A stretch of DNA of 64,000 nucleotides, from positions 2,728,001 through 2,792,000 of the forward strand of contig NZ_CP078091.1 in NCBI RefSeq assembly GCF_025917005.1. The letters are read 5' to 3'. The notes under the pieces were generated by a model. The model did not search any database. It was not told the DNA's origin and saw only the letters and a program-made list of their open reading frames with translations. This stretch comes from Porphyrobacter sp. ULC335 (GTDB lineage: Bacteria; Pseudomonadota; Alphaproteobacteria; Sphingomonadales; Sphingomonadaceae). Positions 46,124 to 56,967 of the stretch are shown here, in pieces; the first letter of the stretch is position 1, and the number at the start of each line of letters is the position of its first letter. The position numbers were made by a program, and so were the translations under genes.

Positions 46124-47113
46124 CTACTCTGCTGCCTGGCGAAGGCCGTCACCCCCGCCCAGCAGCGCTGCCTCCGCGCCAAGCTCGCGCACCAGTCCCA
46201 CCAGCATTGCGACGATCGCGGGCAAGCCCGCGCCCGGCTCCGCCAGATGGCGGTCAAGATAGGTCGCGCGGCACACCTCGATCTGCACCGCATGCACGCC
46301 GGCATGTGGTGCGCCGTGGCGGTCGAGCACATAGCCGCCCGAATAGGGGCGGTTTTGCGACGCCGGAATGCGGCGGGCCTCAAGGTGTCCGAGCGCCCGG
46401 CCCATCAGCGTATTGTTGCAAGATGCACCGAAGCGGTCGCCCAGCACCAGCAAGGGCGCGCGCGCTTCGCCCTCTGCCGCGCGCAGGGGCGGCATCGAAT
46501 GCAGGTCGATCAACAGGGCCGCGCCCCATTCCGCGCGAATCCGCGCCAATTCCTGGCCGAGCGCTTCGTGATAGGCACGGTGGATGCCATCGATCCGGGC
46601 AGCAAGTTCCTGCGGCGCAAGCCGCCCGCGCCAGATTTCGCCCGATCCCGGCAGGCGGCGCGGTACCAGCCCGAGGCCGCTACGCGCCCGGGCATTGCTG
46701 CGCTGGCCGGGTTCTGCATCCGGAAGATCATCGGGCCGACCGCCCTCGATCATGTCCCAATCAATATCGTCCTCGGCACGGTTGAGATCGAGCAGTGCGC
46801 GCGGCGCATGCGCGACCATCAGGGCCGCGCCCGTCTCGCGCGCAATGCCTACGCCGAGCCGGTCGACATAGCGGTCCTCTAGCCGCAACTGCGCCAGCGT
46901 CGCGTCGCGCATCCTTGCAGTGACTGCCGGAGGATAGGCGCGTCCCGCATGGGGCACGGCCACCAGCACGGGCAGACGCAGACGCGGCGGACTCGTCAAG
47001 GTGAAGGCGGGCGCGTCGTCCAGACCCGGCACCACCCCGCCGCTCACCGCGGTCCGGACAGCGGAACCATTATGGCCTGAGCCAAGCCGGGGGGAGCGGG
47101 GAGGCGTCGACAT
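46124..47113 (-). CDS. N-formylglutamate amidohydrolase family protein
   Basis: 329 residues. Zinc hydrolase motifs: VAVPHAGRAYPP, DRYVDRLG, LIDLHSMPP, NRPYSGGYV, QIEVCRATYLD. The family removes formate from N-formyl-glutamate (histidine breakdown), but here no hut genes are adjacent, so the substrate is open. ATG at 47113 preferred for the shorter leader; one at 47173 is possible. Neither has a strong ribosome site. Confidence 0.88.
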   Translation of the reverse strand: MSTPPRSPRLGSGHNGSAVRTAVSGGVVPGLDDAPAFTLTSPPRLRLPVLVAVPHAGRAYPPAVTARMRDATLAQLRLEDRYVDRLGVGIARETGAALMVAHAPRALLDLNRAEDDIDWDMIEGGRPDDLPDAEPGQRSNARARSGLGLVPRRLPGSGEIWRGRLAPQELAARIDGIHRAYHEALGQELARIRAEWGAALLIDLHSMPPLRAAEGEARAPLLVLGDRFGASCNNTLMGRALGHLEARRIPASQNRPYSGGYVLDRHGAPHAGVHAVQIEVCRATYLDRHLAEPGAGLPAIVAMLVGLVRELGAEAALLGGGDGLRQAAE

Positions 47114-47249
47114 ACCGCCTGTCTTGCTGAAGGGTTTGTGCAGCCCTGTCAAAGCCTCATCGCCTGCGCGCATGCATTGCGGGTCGTACCGGATGCGACC
47201 CGTCGCAGAGACAAAGATTTCTTAAGCCGGGGCTGCTAACAACCCCGTC

Positions 47250-47639
47250 ATGACAGCGACACGCACCCCCCGCATCCTGCTCGCCGAAGACGAGGAGGCG
47301 ATGCGCGCCTATCTCGAACGCGCGCTGACCAACGCCGGCTATGAAGTCAGCGCGGTCGACCGCGGCACCGATGCCGTGCCCCTGCTCGAAACAGGCGATT
47401 ACGACCTTCTGCTATCGGACATTGTCATGCCGGAGATGGACGGGATCGAGCTTGCCCAGCGTTGCGCGGAGATCTCCCCGCGCACGAAGGTGATGTTCAT
47501 CACCGGCTTTGCTGCGGTGTCCTTGCGCGCGAGCCGCGAACAGCCCGCAGCCAAGGTGCTGTCAAAGCCGTTCCACCTGCGCGACCTTGTGCTGGAAGTC
47601 GAACGCATGTTCGAGGAAGCTGGCGAAGCGCGGGTCTGA
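47250..47639 (+). CDS. cpdR: Single-domain response regulator CpdR
   Basis: 129 residues, one receiver domain. Phospho-acceptor Asp57 in LLLSDIVMPEMDG, acidic pocket LLAEDEE at 10-16, Thr in MFITGFAA and Lys in KVLSKPFHLRDLV. The ITGFAAV and KPFHLRDL stretches are the CpdR signature. In Caulobacter unphosphorylated CpdR delivers substrates to ClpXP and is phosphorylated through CckA-ChpT. cckA lies 11 kb away in this window. Confidence 0.92.
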   Translation: MTATRTPRILLAEDEEAMRAYLERALTNAGYEVSAVDRGTDAVPLLETGDYDLLLSDIVMPEMDGIELAQRCAEISPRTKVMFITGFAAVSLRASREQPAAKVLSKPFHLRDLVLEVERMFEEAGEARV

Positions 47640-47660
47640 CATTCAGGCGGCTCGAATCGC

Positions 47661-47689
47661 TTGCACCTTCCAAAGGGCTGCGATAAAGG
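47661..47689 (+). promoter_or_regulatory. Candidate promoter of tRNA-Val
   Basis: TTGCAC (47661-47666), 17 bp, TAAAGG (47684-47689), 38 bp upstream of the tRNA. Confidence 0.5.
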
Positions 47690-47727
47690 GCCGCTCCGCG
47701 CTCGGAAGGGCGCTGAACCGATGGTGC

Positions 47728-47802
47728 GGGCGTATAGCTCAGTGGTAGAGCACTATGTTGACATCGTAGGGGTCGCAAGTTCAATCCTTGCTACGCCCAC
47801 CA
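47728..47802 (+). tRNA. tRNA-Val (anticodon GAC)
   Basis: 75 nt with encoded CCA. The acceptor GGGCGTA/TACGCCC is perfect; D-arm GCTCAGTGGTAGAGC; anticodon stem CTATG/CGTAG (one mispair) with loop TTGACAT, anticodon GAC; T-arm GCAAGTTCAATCCTTGC. Confidence 0.96.
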
Positions 47803-47818
47803 TCGGCTAAAGCAGAAC

Positions 47819-47845
47819 AGCCCGCCCCTTTCGGCGGGCTTTTTT
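47819..47845 (+). terminator. Terminator after tRNA-Val
   Basis: AGCCCGCC/GGCGGGCT stem, loop CCTTTC, six T. Confidence 0.9.
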
Positions 47846-47896
47846 GTGCCTGCACGCGGCGCAACGGTTGTTGCGTTTCATTTGCAACCCCCGCGC

Positions 47897-47924
47897 TTGC
47901 AAGCCCGAACACCTCTGCTAAAGC
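47897..47924 (+). promoter_or_regulatory. Candidate icd promoter
   Basis: TTGCAA (47897-47902), 16 bp, TAAAGC (47919-47924), leaving about a 90-nt leader to the icd ATG. Confidence 0.35.
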
Positions 47925-48021
47925 GCGGCCGGGATCTTTGGGCCTTGGACGGGCTCCGAACAGCTTCCTGTCGTCAAAGCACGGCCCTGCGCGGACGGGG
48001 CAGAAGGATAGGGCAAATCGC

Positions 48022-49245
48022 ATGCAAAAAATCAAAGTCGCCAACCCCGTCGTCGAGCTTGACGGCGACGAGATGACCCGCATCATCTGGCAGTGGATCC
48101 GCGAAAGGCTGATCCTGCCCTATCTCGACGTTGACCTGAAGTATTACGACCTCTCGATCGAGAACCGCGATGCGACGGACGATCAGGTGACGGTCGATTC
48201 CGCCAACGCCATCAAGCAGTATGGCGTCGGCGTGAAGTGCGCCACCATCACCCCCGATGAACAGCGCGTCGAAGAATTCGGCCTCAAGAAAATGTGGAAG
48301 TCGCCCAACGGCACGATCCGCAACATTCTGGGCGGTGTGGTGTTCCGCGAACCGATCGTGATCGATAACGTGCCGCGCCTTGTGCCGGGCTGGACAGATC
48401 CCATCGTGGTCGGCCGTCATGCCTTTGGCGACCAGTACAAGGCGACTGACACCTTGATCCCCGGCCCCGGCAAGCTGCGTCTGGTGTGGGACGGCGAGAA
48501 TGGCGAGAAGATCGACCTCGACGTGTTCGACTTCCCCAGCGCCGGCGTGGCGATGGCGATGTACAACCTCGACGATTCGATCCGCGATTTCGCCCGCGCC
48601 AGCTTCAACTACGGCCTCAACCTCGGCTGGCCGGTGTACCTCAGCACCAAGAACACCATCCTCAAGGCCTATGACGGGCGCTTCAAGGACCTGTTCCAGG
48701 AAGTCTTCGACACCGAAGGATTCGCCGAACAGTTCAAGGCCAAGGGCATGGTCTACGAACACCGCCTGATCGACGACATGGTCGCCTCGGCGCTCAAGTG
48801 GTCGGGCAAGTTCGTCTGGGCCTGCAAGAACTACGACGGCGACGTGCAGTCGGACACCGTGGCGCAGGGCTTCGGCTCGCTCGGTCTGATGACCTCCGTG
48901 CTGCTCAGCCCCGATGGCAAGACGGTCGAAGCCGAAGCCGCGCACGGCACCGTCACCCGCCACTATCGCCAGCACCAGCAGGGCAAGTCGACTTCGACCA
49001 ACCCGATCGCCTCGATCTTCGCCTGGACCCGCGGCCTGATGTATCGCGGCAAGTTCGACAACACGCCCGAAGTGGTGAAGTTCGCCGAAACGCTCGAGCG
49101 TGTCTGCATCCAGACTGTCGAGAAGGGCTACATGACCAAGGACCTCGCGCTGCTGATCGGCCCGGGTCAGGCATGGCAGACCACCGAGCAGTTCTTCGAG
49201 ACGATCGTCGAGAACCTCGAAAAGGAAATGGCCAAGCAGGCCTGA
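48022..49245 (+). CDS. icd: NADP-dependent isocitrate dehydrogenase (eukaryotic-type)
   Basis: 407 residues. Oxidative decarboxylation of isocitrate to 2-oxoglutarate in the TCA cycle. [40 protein letters not shown] and [12 protein letters not shown] define the homodimeric NADP enzyme shared with mitochondria and most alphaproteobacteria. ATG chosen at the conserved MQKIKVANP start. Followed by a strong terminator. Confidence 0.97.
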   Translation: MQKIKVANPVVELDGDEMTRIIWQWIRERLILPYLDVDLKYYDLSIENRDATDDQVTVDSANAIKQYGVGVKCATITPDEQRVEEFGLKKMWKSPNGTIRNILGGVVFREPIVIDNVPRLVPGWTDPIVVGRHAFGDQYKATDTLIPGPGKLRLVWDGENGEKIDLDVFDFPSAGVAMAMYNLDDSIRDFARASFNYGLNLGWPVYLSTKNTILKAYDGRFKDLFQEVFDTEGFAEQFKAKGMVYEHRLIDDMVASALKWSGKFVWACKNYDGDVQSDTVAQGFGSLGLMTSVLLSPDGKTVEAEAAHGTVTRHYRQHQQGKSTSTNPIASIFAWTRGLMYRGKFDNTPEVVKFAETLERVCIQTVEKGYMTKDLALLIGPGQAWQTTEQFFETIVENLEKEMAKQA

Positions 49246-49261
49246 TCCTGATCGTATTCAC

Positions 49262-49299
49262 AAAAAGCCGGGCGGCCCTTTGGCTTGCCCGGCTTTTTT
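49262..49299 (+). terminator. icd terminator
   Basis: AAAAAGCCGGGC pairs with GCCCGGCTTTTT around a 13-nt loop, ending in T6; works in both directions. Confidence 0.88.
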
Positions 49300-49350
49300 A
49301 TTGCATGCGCGAAGGGTGACAGCCCTGCCCGTCTCCTTTAAGCCCAAGGC

Positions 49351-51123
49351 GTGGCTGGCGAACTGACCCTCTCTCCGTTCCTGTCCGATGCGCTGGTGAT
49401 CCTTGGCGCGGCGGGAATCGTGATCCCTGTCTTCGCCCGCTTCCGCATTACGCCGATCATCGGGTTCATCCTGATTGGTGTGGCCGTAGGCCCCTTCGGC
49501 CTCGGCTCGCTGGTCGAACGAATACCCTGGCTCTACTACATCACCATCAGCGACCCCGAAGCGCTCACGCCCTTTGCCGATTTCGGTATCGTGCTGCTGC
49601 TGTTCGCGATCGGGCTGGAGCTGTCGTTCAACCGTCTCTGGACGATGCGCAAACTGGTGTTCGGGCTCGGCGCGCTCGAGGTGCTGATCAGCGGCAGCGC
49701 GCTGGCGCTGTTCATGGGGCTGGCCGGTGCCATGGACACCGCTGCCGCACTGGCACTGGGCTTTGCCCTCGCCTTTTCCTCGACCGCCATCGTCCTGCCG
49801 ATTTCAGGCACCAGATCGCCCGTGGGCCGCGCGGCGCTATCGATGCTGCTGTTCGAGGACATCATGATCGTCCCGATCATCTTCGTCCTCGGCGCGCTGG
49901 CCCCCAATGCGGCCGACGAAGGCTGGGGCGGTATCATCCAGACCCTGTGGCAAGGCGGGCTGGTGATCGCGGTGCTGCTCGTAGTGGGCCGCTTCGCCCT
50001 TCCCCGCCTGTTCGCCCAGGCCGCTCGCACCAAGAGCCCCGAGCTGTTTCTGGCCGCATCGCTGCTGGTGGTGATCGGGGCGAGCCTCGCCACCGCACTG
50101 GTCGGCCTGTCGCCCATCGTCGGCGCGCTGATCGCGGGCCTGCTGATCGCCGAGACCGAGTACCACACCGAAGTCGAACTGATCATGGAGCCGTTCAAGG
50201 GGCTCGCCCTCGGCGTGTTCCTGATCACCGTCGGCATGAGCATCAACCTTGCCGAGATTGCCGAGCAGATTGGTGCCATCACCCTCGCCGTGGTGGGCGT
50301 GGTGGTGTTCAAGGCGCTGGTGACCGGCGTGTTGCTGCGGCTGATGGGTGCGCGGCGGGGCACGGCGGCGGAGACCGGACTGCTGATGGCGTCGCCATCC
50401 GAAACCACCCTGATCGTGCTCGCCGCCGCCACCAGCGCGCTGGTGCTCGATGCCGAAACCGCGCGCTTCTGGCAGACGGTCACCGCCATCGGCCTCACCA
50501 TCACCCCGCTTCTGGCCAAGCTTGGCGCGGTAATTGCGCGGCGGGTGGACAGCGTCGCCCTGGCGCAGAACGATGACGACAGCGAGGAGGCGCGCACCAT
50601 CATCGTCGGCGGCGGGCGCGTCGGACGGTTGATCGCCGACATGATGCAAACCCACGGCAAGTCTTACGTGATGATCGATTCGAACCCCGATCTCATCGCG
50701 GCCGCCAAACGGGACGGATACCGCGCCACCTTCGGCGATGCGGCGCGCGGCGACACGTTGTCGCGGCTTGGCGCGGAACGCGCGCCTGCCGTGGTGCTGA
50801 CGATGGACGAGCCGGTGCTGGCCCAACGTCTCGTGGCCAAGCTGCGCCAGACATACCCCGACCTGCTGATCGTAGCCCGCGCGCGCGACACCGATCACGC
50901 CGCCGCCATGTACCGCGCCGGGGCCAGCCACGCCGTGCCCGAGACGCTCGAAAGCTCGCTCCAGCTATCGGAAGCCGTGCTGGTCGACATTGGCGTGGCC
51001 ATGGGCCCGGTGATCGCCTCGATCCACGCCAAGCGCGACGAGTTCCGCGAGCAGCTGGAACGCGACGGGGGCCTCAGCGAAAAGCCGAAGCTGCGCACGT
51101 CGAGCTCGGCATCGGGCGCCTAA
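49351..51123 (+). CDS. Monovalent cation:proton antiporter-2 (KefB/KefC type)
   Basis: 590 residues. Residues 1-390: CPA2 exchanger with about 12 helices (PIIGFILIGVAVGPFGLGSL, IVLLLFAIGLELS, LLFEDIMIVPI). Residues about 415-530: RCK/TrkA-N domain with IIVGGGRVGRLIADM. Likely glutathione- or nucleotide-gated potassium efflux in electrophile or pH stress. Start is GTG. GTGACA and TAAGCC, 17 bp apart, lie just upstream, giving nearly no leader. Confidence 0.92.
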   Translation: MAGELTLSPFLSDALVILGAAGIVIPVFARFRITPIIGFILIGVAVGPFGLGSLVERIPWLYYITISDPEALTPFADFGIVLLLFAIGLELSFNRLWTMRKLVFGLGALEVLISGSALALFMGLAGAMDTAAALALGFALAFSSTAIVLPISGTRSPVGRAALSMLLFEDIMIVPIIFVLGALAPNAADEGWGGIIQTLWQGGLVIAVLLVVGRFALPRLFAQAARTKSPELFLAASLLVVIGASLATALVGLSPIVGALIAGLLIAETEYHTEVELIMEPFKGLALGVFLITVGMSINLAEIAEQIGAITLAVVGVVVFKALVTGVLLRLMGARRGTAAETGLLMASPSETTLIVLAAATSALVLDAETARFWQTVTAIGLTITPLLAKLGAVIARRVDSVALAQNDDDSEEARTIIVGGGRVGRLIADMMQTHGKSYVMIDSNPDLIAAAKRDGYRATFGDAARGDTLSRLGAERAPAVVLTMDEPVLAQRLVAKLRQTYPDLLIVARARDTDHAAAMYRAGASHAVPETLESSLQLSEAVLVDIGVAMGPVIASIHAKRDEFREQLERDGGLSEKPKLRTSSSASGA

Positions 51124-51135
51124 CTTAGACTACGA

Positions 51136-53805
51136 TCAGACTGCCGGCTGGCTTTCCAGGACCGCCTTCACCGCTGCCAGCGCGTCGGCCGCCTTGCTGC
51201 CGTCCGGCCCGCCGCCCTGCGCCATATCGGGCCGCCCGCCGCCACCCTTGCCGCCGAGCGCTTCGACACCCGCACGCACCAGATCGACCGCGCTGAACCG
51301 TGCCGTGAGGTCATCGGTGACAGCAGCAGCGATGCTCGCCTTGCCATCATTGACCGCGATGATCGCCGCAATGCCCGATCCGATCCGCTGCTTGGCGGCA
51401 TCGAGCAGAGGGCGCAGTTCCTTGGGATCGAGCCCCTCGAGCACCTGACCGCTGAAGGTGACACCCGCGACGGTCTCGTCCACCGCAGCCGCGCCGCCGC
51501 CCGAGCCACCACCACCGAGCGCCAGCGCCTTCTTCGCCTCGGCCAGTTCCTTTTCGAGCCGCTTGCGTTCATCGAGCAGCGCCGCAAGCCGCGCCGGGAC
51601 TTCTTCCGGCGTCGCGCGGATCACGCTGGCAGCTGACTTCAAGGCTTCCTCGCGCGCGACCAGCCATTGCCGCGCGCCCTCGCCGGTCATCGCCTCGATG
51701 CGGCGCACGCCTGAAGACACCGCGCTCTCCGAAACGATGCGGAACACGCCGATATCGCCCGTGGCGCGGACATGGGTGCCGCCGCACAGCTCGACCGAAT
51801 AGTTGCGGCCTTCCCCGCCCGCGCGGCCCATCGAAAGTACGCGGACTTCGTCGCCGTACTTCTCGCCGAACAGCGCCAGCGCACCTGCCGCGACGGCATC
51901 GTCCGGAGTCATCAACCGAGTGCTGACCGTCTCGTTGGCGCGGATTTCGGCGTTCACCTCGGCCTCAACCGCGGCGATATCGTCCGGCGTGAGCGCGACG
52001 GGGTGCGAGAAATCGAAGCGCAACCGGTCTTCTGCGACCATGCTGCCCTTCTGCGTCACGTGCCCGCCAAGGCGGCCCCGCAGCGCGGCGTGGACAAGGT
52101 GGGTGGCCGAATGGTTGGCGCGGATGCGATCGCGGCGCTCGGCATCAACCTTGAGTTCGACCGTGTCGCCAACCGCGATTGCGCCTGCCTCGATGCGCAC
52201 CTGGTGGGCGTGGAGGCGGCCGAGCGGTTTGGAGGTATCAGTGACGCTGGCCTTGAAGCCGGAGAGGCTCGCCATCGTCCCCGCGTCACCGGTCTGGCCG
52301 CCGCTTTCGCCGTAGAAGGGCGTCTGGTTGGTAAGGATCACGACCTCGTCACCCGAGGCGGCGTTGGCCACTTCAGCCCCGCCCTTGACGATGGCGACCA
52401 CCCGGCCCTCGCCACTGGTTGAGGCATAGCCGGTGAACTCGCTCGCGCCTTCGCGTTCGGCGATGTCGAACCAGACTTCGCCCGAGGCAGCTTCGCCGCT
52501 GCCCTTCCAGGCGGCGCGGGCTGCGGCCTTCTGGCGCGCCATTGCGGCGTCGAAACCGGCCTTGTCGACCCCGATCCCTCGGGCGCGCAACGCGTCTTCG
52601 GTAAGGTCGTAGGGGAAGCCGTAAGTGTCGTAGAGGCGGAAGGCGATCTCGCCATCAAGCTCACCGCCGCTGGTCAGGTCACCAGTGGTTTCATCGAGCA
52701 GTTTCAGACCCTTGTCGAGCGTGCGGCGGAACTGGGTTTCCTCACGTTCGAGCACTTCCTGGATGAGCGCCTGCCCGCGGGTCAGCTCGGGATAGGCCTG
52801 GCCCATCTCGCCAACGAGCGCCGGAACGAGACGGTGCATCAGCGGCTCCGACGCGCCGAGGAGGTGCGCATGGCGCATGGCGCGGCGCATGATCCGGCGC
52901 AGCACATAGCCGCGGCCTTCGTTGGAAGGGAGTACGCCGTCGGCCATCAGGAAGCTGGTGGAGCGCAGGTGATCGGCAATCACGCGGTGCGAGGCGGCAG
53001 TCTCGCCTGTCGCGGCGACGCCGGTGAGCGACTCAGATGCCGAAATCAGCGCCTTGAAGGTGTCGGTATCATAGTTGTCGTGCACGCCTTGCAGGACGGC
53101 AGCGACACGCTCGATGCCCATGCCGGTGTCGATCGACGGCTTGGGCAGATCGCGGCGGGTGCCATCAACCTGCTGTTCGTATTGCATAAATACGAGGTTC
53201 CAGATCTCGACGAAGCGATCGCCGTCCTCGTCCGGGCTTCCCGGAGGGCCACCGAAGATGTGCTCGCCGTGATCGTAGAAGATTTCGGAACACGGCCCGC
53301 AAGGCCCCGTGTCGCCCATCGACCAGAAGTTGTCCGAGGTGGGGATGCGAATAATGCGGTGGTCGGGAAGGCCCGCAATCTTGCGCCACAGATCGGCTGC
53401 TTCGTCGTCCGTATGATATACGGTGACGGTGAGCTTGTCCTTGGGAAGGCCCCATTCGCCGGTCAGCAGGGTCCAGGCGTGGGTGATCGCCTCTTCCTTG
53501 AAGTAATCGCCGAAGGAAAAATTCCCAAGCATTTCAAAGAATGTATGGTGCCGGGCGGTGTATCCGACATTGTCGAGATCATTATGCTTGCCGCCGGCGC
53601 GGACGCATTTCTGCGAGGATGCGGCACGGGGGCTGGCCGGGGTTTCGAGCCCGGTGAAGACGTTCTTGAACGGCACCATCCCGGCGTTGACGAACATCAA
53701 CGTCGGATCGTTGTAGGGCACGAGCGGCGCGCTCGGCGTGGCGGCGTGGCCATTCCTACTGAAATAGTCGAGGAAGGAGCGGCGGATTTCGTTCGTCGAG
53801 GTCAT
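51136..53805 (-). CDS. alaS: Alanyl-tRNA synthetase
   Basis: 889 residues. Class II catalytic core ([50 protein letters not shown]), tRNA-recognition domain, editing domain with [12 protein letters not shown] and [13 protein letters not shown], then C-Ala domain ([16 protein letters not shown]). ATG at 53805 gives the normal N-terminus [10 protein letters not shown]; a start 16 codons upstream is unlikely. A G-tract array begins 55 bp upstream. Confidence 0.97.
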   Translation of the reverse strand: MTSTNEIRRSFLDYFSRNGHAATPSAPLVPYNDPTLMFVNAGMVPFKNVFTGLETPASPRAASSQKCVRAGGKHNDLDNVGYTARHHTFFEMLGNFSFGDYFKEEAITHAWTLLTGEWGLPKDKLTVTVYHTDDEAADLWRKIAGLPDHRIIRIPTSDNFWSMGDTGPCGPCSEIFYDHGEHIFGGPPGSPDEDGDRFVEIWNLVFMQYEQQVDGTRRDLPKPSIDTGMGIERVAAVLQGVHDNYDTDTFKALISASESLTGVAATGETAASHRVIADHLRSTSFLMADGVLPSNEGRGYVLRRIMRRAMRHAHLLGASEPLMHRLVPALVGEMGQAYPELTRGQALIQEVLEREETQFRRTLDKGLKLLDETTGDLTSGGELDGEIAFRLYDTYGFPYDLTEDALRARGIGVDKAGFDAAMARQKAAARAAWKGSGEAASGEVWFDIAEREGASEFTGYASTSGEGRVVAIVKGGAEVANAASGDEVVILTNQTPFYGESGGQTGDAGTMASLSGFKASVTDTSKPLGRLHAHQVRIEAGAIAVGDTVELKVDAERRDRIRANHSATHLVHAALRGRLGGHVTQKGSMVAEDRLRFDFSHPVALTPDDIAAVEAEVNAEIRANETVSTRLMTPDDAVAAGALALFGEKYGDEVRVLSMGRAGGEGRNYSVELCGGTHVRATGDIGVFRIVSESAVSSGVRRIEAMTGEGARQWLVAREEALKSAASVIRATPEEVPARLAALLDERKRLEKELAEAKKALALGGGGSGGGAAAVDETVAGVTFSGQVLEGLDPKELRPLLDAAKQRIGSGIAAIIAVNDGKASIAAAVTDDLTARFSAVDLVRAGVEALGGKGGGGRPDMAQGGGPDGSKAADALAAVKAVLESQPAV

Positions 53806-53859
53806 GGCGGTGCAGTTAGGCAAAGCGCGGGGATTTCGCAATGGAGCGCGCAAAATCCC

Positions 53860-53918
53860 GGGGTCTGGAGGGGGTCTAACCGGGGTCTAACGGGGGTCAA
53901 GACGGGGTCTAAGGGGGG
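53860..53918 (+). repeat. G-tract tandem array upstream of alaS (quadruplex-capable)
   Basis: Six runs of 4-6 G (starting 53860, 53870, 53882, 53892, 53904, 53913) separated by 5-7-nt spacers of TCTAAC/TCTGGA/TCAAGAC type. The unit is about 11 nt. It satisfies the G-quadruplex pattern several times over. Shares GGGTCTGGAGGGGGTC with the atpI-atpB copy. The rest of the 53806-54094 gap holds only this array and the recA terminator. Confidence 0.85.
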
Positions 53919-53982
53919 TCTGGAGGCACCCTCGACGCTGCTAAACCAGTGCTGCGCACCCAACAGCCGCGCCGGGCAAGCG

Positions 53983-54021
53983 AAAAGCCGGCCTGCGCTC
54001 TGGGGAGGAGCACAAGCCGGC
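53983..54021 (-). terminator. recA terminator
   Basis: Minus strand: GCCGGC plus GTGCTC arms pair with GAGCGC and GCCGGC around CTCCCCA, followed by TTTT. Confidence 0.75.
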
Positions 54022-54094
54022 GTTCCGGGTTTTCGGGCGCGGTGGGACAGCCGGGGAGCGGGACACTCCTGCCGGGCAAGCGCCCGCTTGGGGA

Positions 54095-55162
<1,068 letters not shown>

Positions 55163-55222
55163 CGCACGCGCTCCTTCGGTTGCCTAGGGGCGAAGATCAG
55201 TTTTCCGCCGCCCGGTGGAGCC

Positions 55223-55251
55223 TATGTATCGCGTTTGTTCTCATGGAACAA
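55223..55251 (-). promoter_or_regulatory. Candidate recA promoter
   Basis: Minus strand: TTGTTC (55251-55246), 17 bp, TACATA (55228-55223). The -35 shares bases with the LexA box, so repressor and polymerase would compete. Confidence 0.6.
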
Positions 55252-55260
55252 GTAGGGAAC
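55246..55260 (-). promoter_or_regulatory. LexA (SOS) box of recA
   Basis: GTTCCCTACTTGTTC on the minus strand: exact GTTC-N7-GTTC, the alphaproteobacterial SOS operator. Confidence 0.88.
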
Positions 55261-55306
55261 GAAATTTTTTTCACCGGGCCAGATCGGCCCATGCCTACGC
55301 CCGCGC

Positions 55307-56959
55307 CTAATCGCTTACCGCTTGGCGCAGCTTCCAGTCGACTGTGCGCGTTGCGTTGGCGGGGATCGTCACCTCGACCGTCTGGTAGCCGTTCTTCACC
55401 ACCACCTGCTGCTGCGGGAAGCGGAAGTCGAACTGCCCTGCCCAGCCGATTTGCAGCCTAAGCTGCACGGGATGCGGGTTCGCATTCGTCAGCGTGGTGC
55501 GCATTCCCGTCCATTTGCGCTTGCGTACTTCGGTGACAGCTTTGGTCGTCCGGGTGCAGGTGGAGAACACCTGCGCGCTCGGTGCAAGATCCAGTTCCAC
55601 ATCCTGGCCGCGCGCATAATCGCGCAGGGAGGTTTTACCGGCCACTTGCGGCCCACGCGCAGTCGGCTCGTACAGCGTCATCGCCCCTTGCGGCAGAGCA
55701 ATGCCAAGGCCCTTCTTGTCCTCGTTCTTGGTCACCAGCAGCATATCGGCGGCGGTTGGCGGGGTACCACCCGGATCGGCGCGGTCATAGGGCAGGCACG
55801 TCGCCACATAGATCATCCGTGCCTTGACCGCGTCCTTGTTGAGGAAGGCGACCTGCTTCATTCCCTTGGCGGAAACATCGACGCGGCCGGGCACACGGAA
55901 CAGCTTGAGATCGCCGAGATTCTCCTCGCTGGCGGTGACGACGGCGGCCTCCATTGCCATGTCCGCCATCCGCATGCGAGAGGCGGTGACCGTGATCGGT
56001 GACGGCGCATACATCATCGTGGGCGCTGGCAAGGGTGACGGCGGCGGAGGCGGAGGCGCATAGAATTCGACCGGCGATCCCTCCGCTGTGCTGCCAAGCG
56101 GATAGCAGGTCAGCCGCAGCGGCTCTGCCACCGGAGGGTCGGCGAGTTGCCGGTAGTCGCTCTCGATATTCAGCTTGCCGGCAATGATCTGGAGCCGGGC
56201 ATTATCGAAGCTCTGCCCGTTGTCGTTGACCAGCGTGAGCCAGCTCAAGAGGCTCATGGCGAATTCGTCGCCTGCGCCGGTGCTCCCGCTGCCATCGGGC
56301 ATGGTGCCGACATAATTGGCCTGCCAGTCGAAGCCCCAGGACAGGTATGTGAGTGTCACATCATAGGTGCCGCCCTCATCCGACCGGGTATCGACCGAGA
56401 ACACCGGGCTTGCCGAAAGGCCTGCGGGGATGCGGTCGAAGGTCAGCTTTTCGGGCAGGCCGGCACAGCGCACCGCCTCGAACCCCTGTCCGGTTTGCAG
56501 CACCAGCCCGCCATCCGCACGGGTGCGCACCACGGCTTGCTCGCTTCTGGCCTCGCCTGTCGCGGGGTTGGTGCGGGTGATCGTCACGCGGTTGCCGAGC
56601 GTGCCGTTGACCAGCGCCGCGGGTGAGAGCAGCTCGGCGTTGCGGTTCTTCTCGATGGTGCCGCCGGGGAGCCCCGTCACGATCGCCGAAATGCCGATCA
56701 TGCCTTCCGCCACGCCTTCGAAACGGATCGTGGATTCGCCCTTGGGCAACGTCACCCGGCGGGTCTCGCTGATCATCGCGAAACCCTGCGGATAGTTGCG
56801 GTTGAGCTTTTGGTCCTCGCCGCGATCCGGATCGCGGTAGATCGTCACGGCGAGGTCGGACGGCGCTTCGGCGTCGACCACCTCGCGCCCCGAGGTCTGG
56901 GCAGCCAGCGGCGCAGCGATCACCGCCGCGCAGGTCAGCCAGATTGCGGCGTTCCGCAT
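55307..56959 (-). CDS. Exported DUF4139 protein (second of a pair)
   Basis: About 550 residues. Signal peptide (MRNAAIWLTCAAVIAAPLAA). N-terminal TRRVTLPKGESTIRFEGVAEGM and C-terminal NGYQTVEVTIPANATRTVDWKLR fit the DUF4139/DUF4140 mucoidy-inhibitor-like family; a run of Pro (YAPPPPPPPSPLP) near residue 306 links the halves. ATG at 56959 has GAGG six bases upstream; a GTG one codon earlier is too close. Starts 9 bp after its upstream paralogue ends. Function unknown, probably envelope. Confidence 0.85.
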   Translation of the reverse strand: MRNAAIWLTCAAVIAAPLAAQTSGREVVDAEAPSDLAVTIYRDPDRGEDQKLNRNYPQGFAMISETRRVTLPKGESTIRFEGVAEGMIGISAIVTGLPGGTIEKNRNAELLSPAALVNGTLGNRVTITRTNPATGEARSEQAVVRTRADGGLVLQTGQGFEAVRCAGLPEKLTFDRIPAGLSASPVFSVDTRSDEGGTYDVTLTYLSWGFDWQANYVGTMPDGSGSTGAGDEFAMSLLSWLTLVNDNGQSFDNARLQIIAGKLNIESDYRQLADPPVAEPLRLTCYPLGSTAEGSPVEFYAPPPPPPSPLPAPTMMYAPSPITVTASRMRMADMAMEAAVVTASEENLGDLKLFRVPGRVDVSAKGMKQVAFLNKDAVKARMIYVATCLPYDRADPGGTPPTAADMLLVTKNEDKKGLGIALPQGAMTLYEPTARGPQVAGKTSLRDYARGQDVELDLAPSAQVFSTCTRTTKAVTEVRKRKWTGMRTTLTNANPHPVQLRLQIGWAGQFDFRFPQQQVVVKNGYQTVEVTIPANATRTVDWKLRQAVSD

Positions 56960-56967
56960 CACCCGCC

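Noticed and set aside
55240..55256. TTGTTC-N5-GAACAA inverted repeat upstream of recA as a separate operator
   Set aside because: The overlapping direct repeat GTTC-N7-GTTC is the known alphaproteobacterial LexA form and recurs before uvrD; the inverted reading does not recur there.
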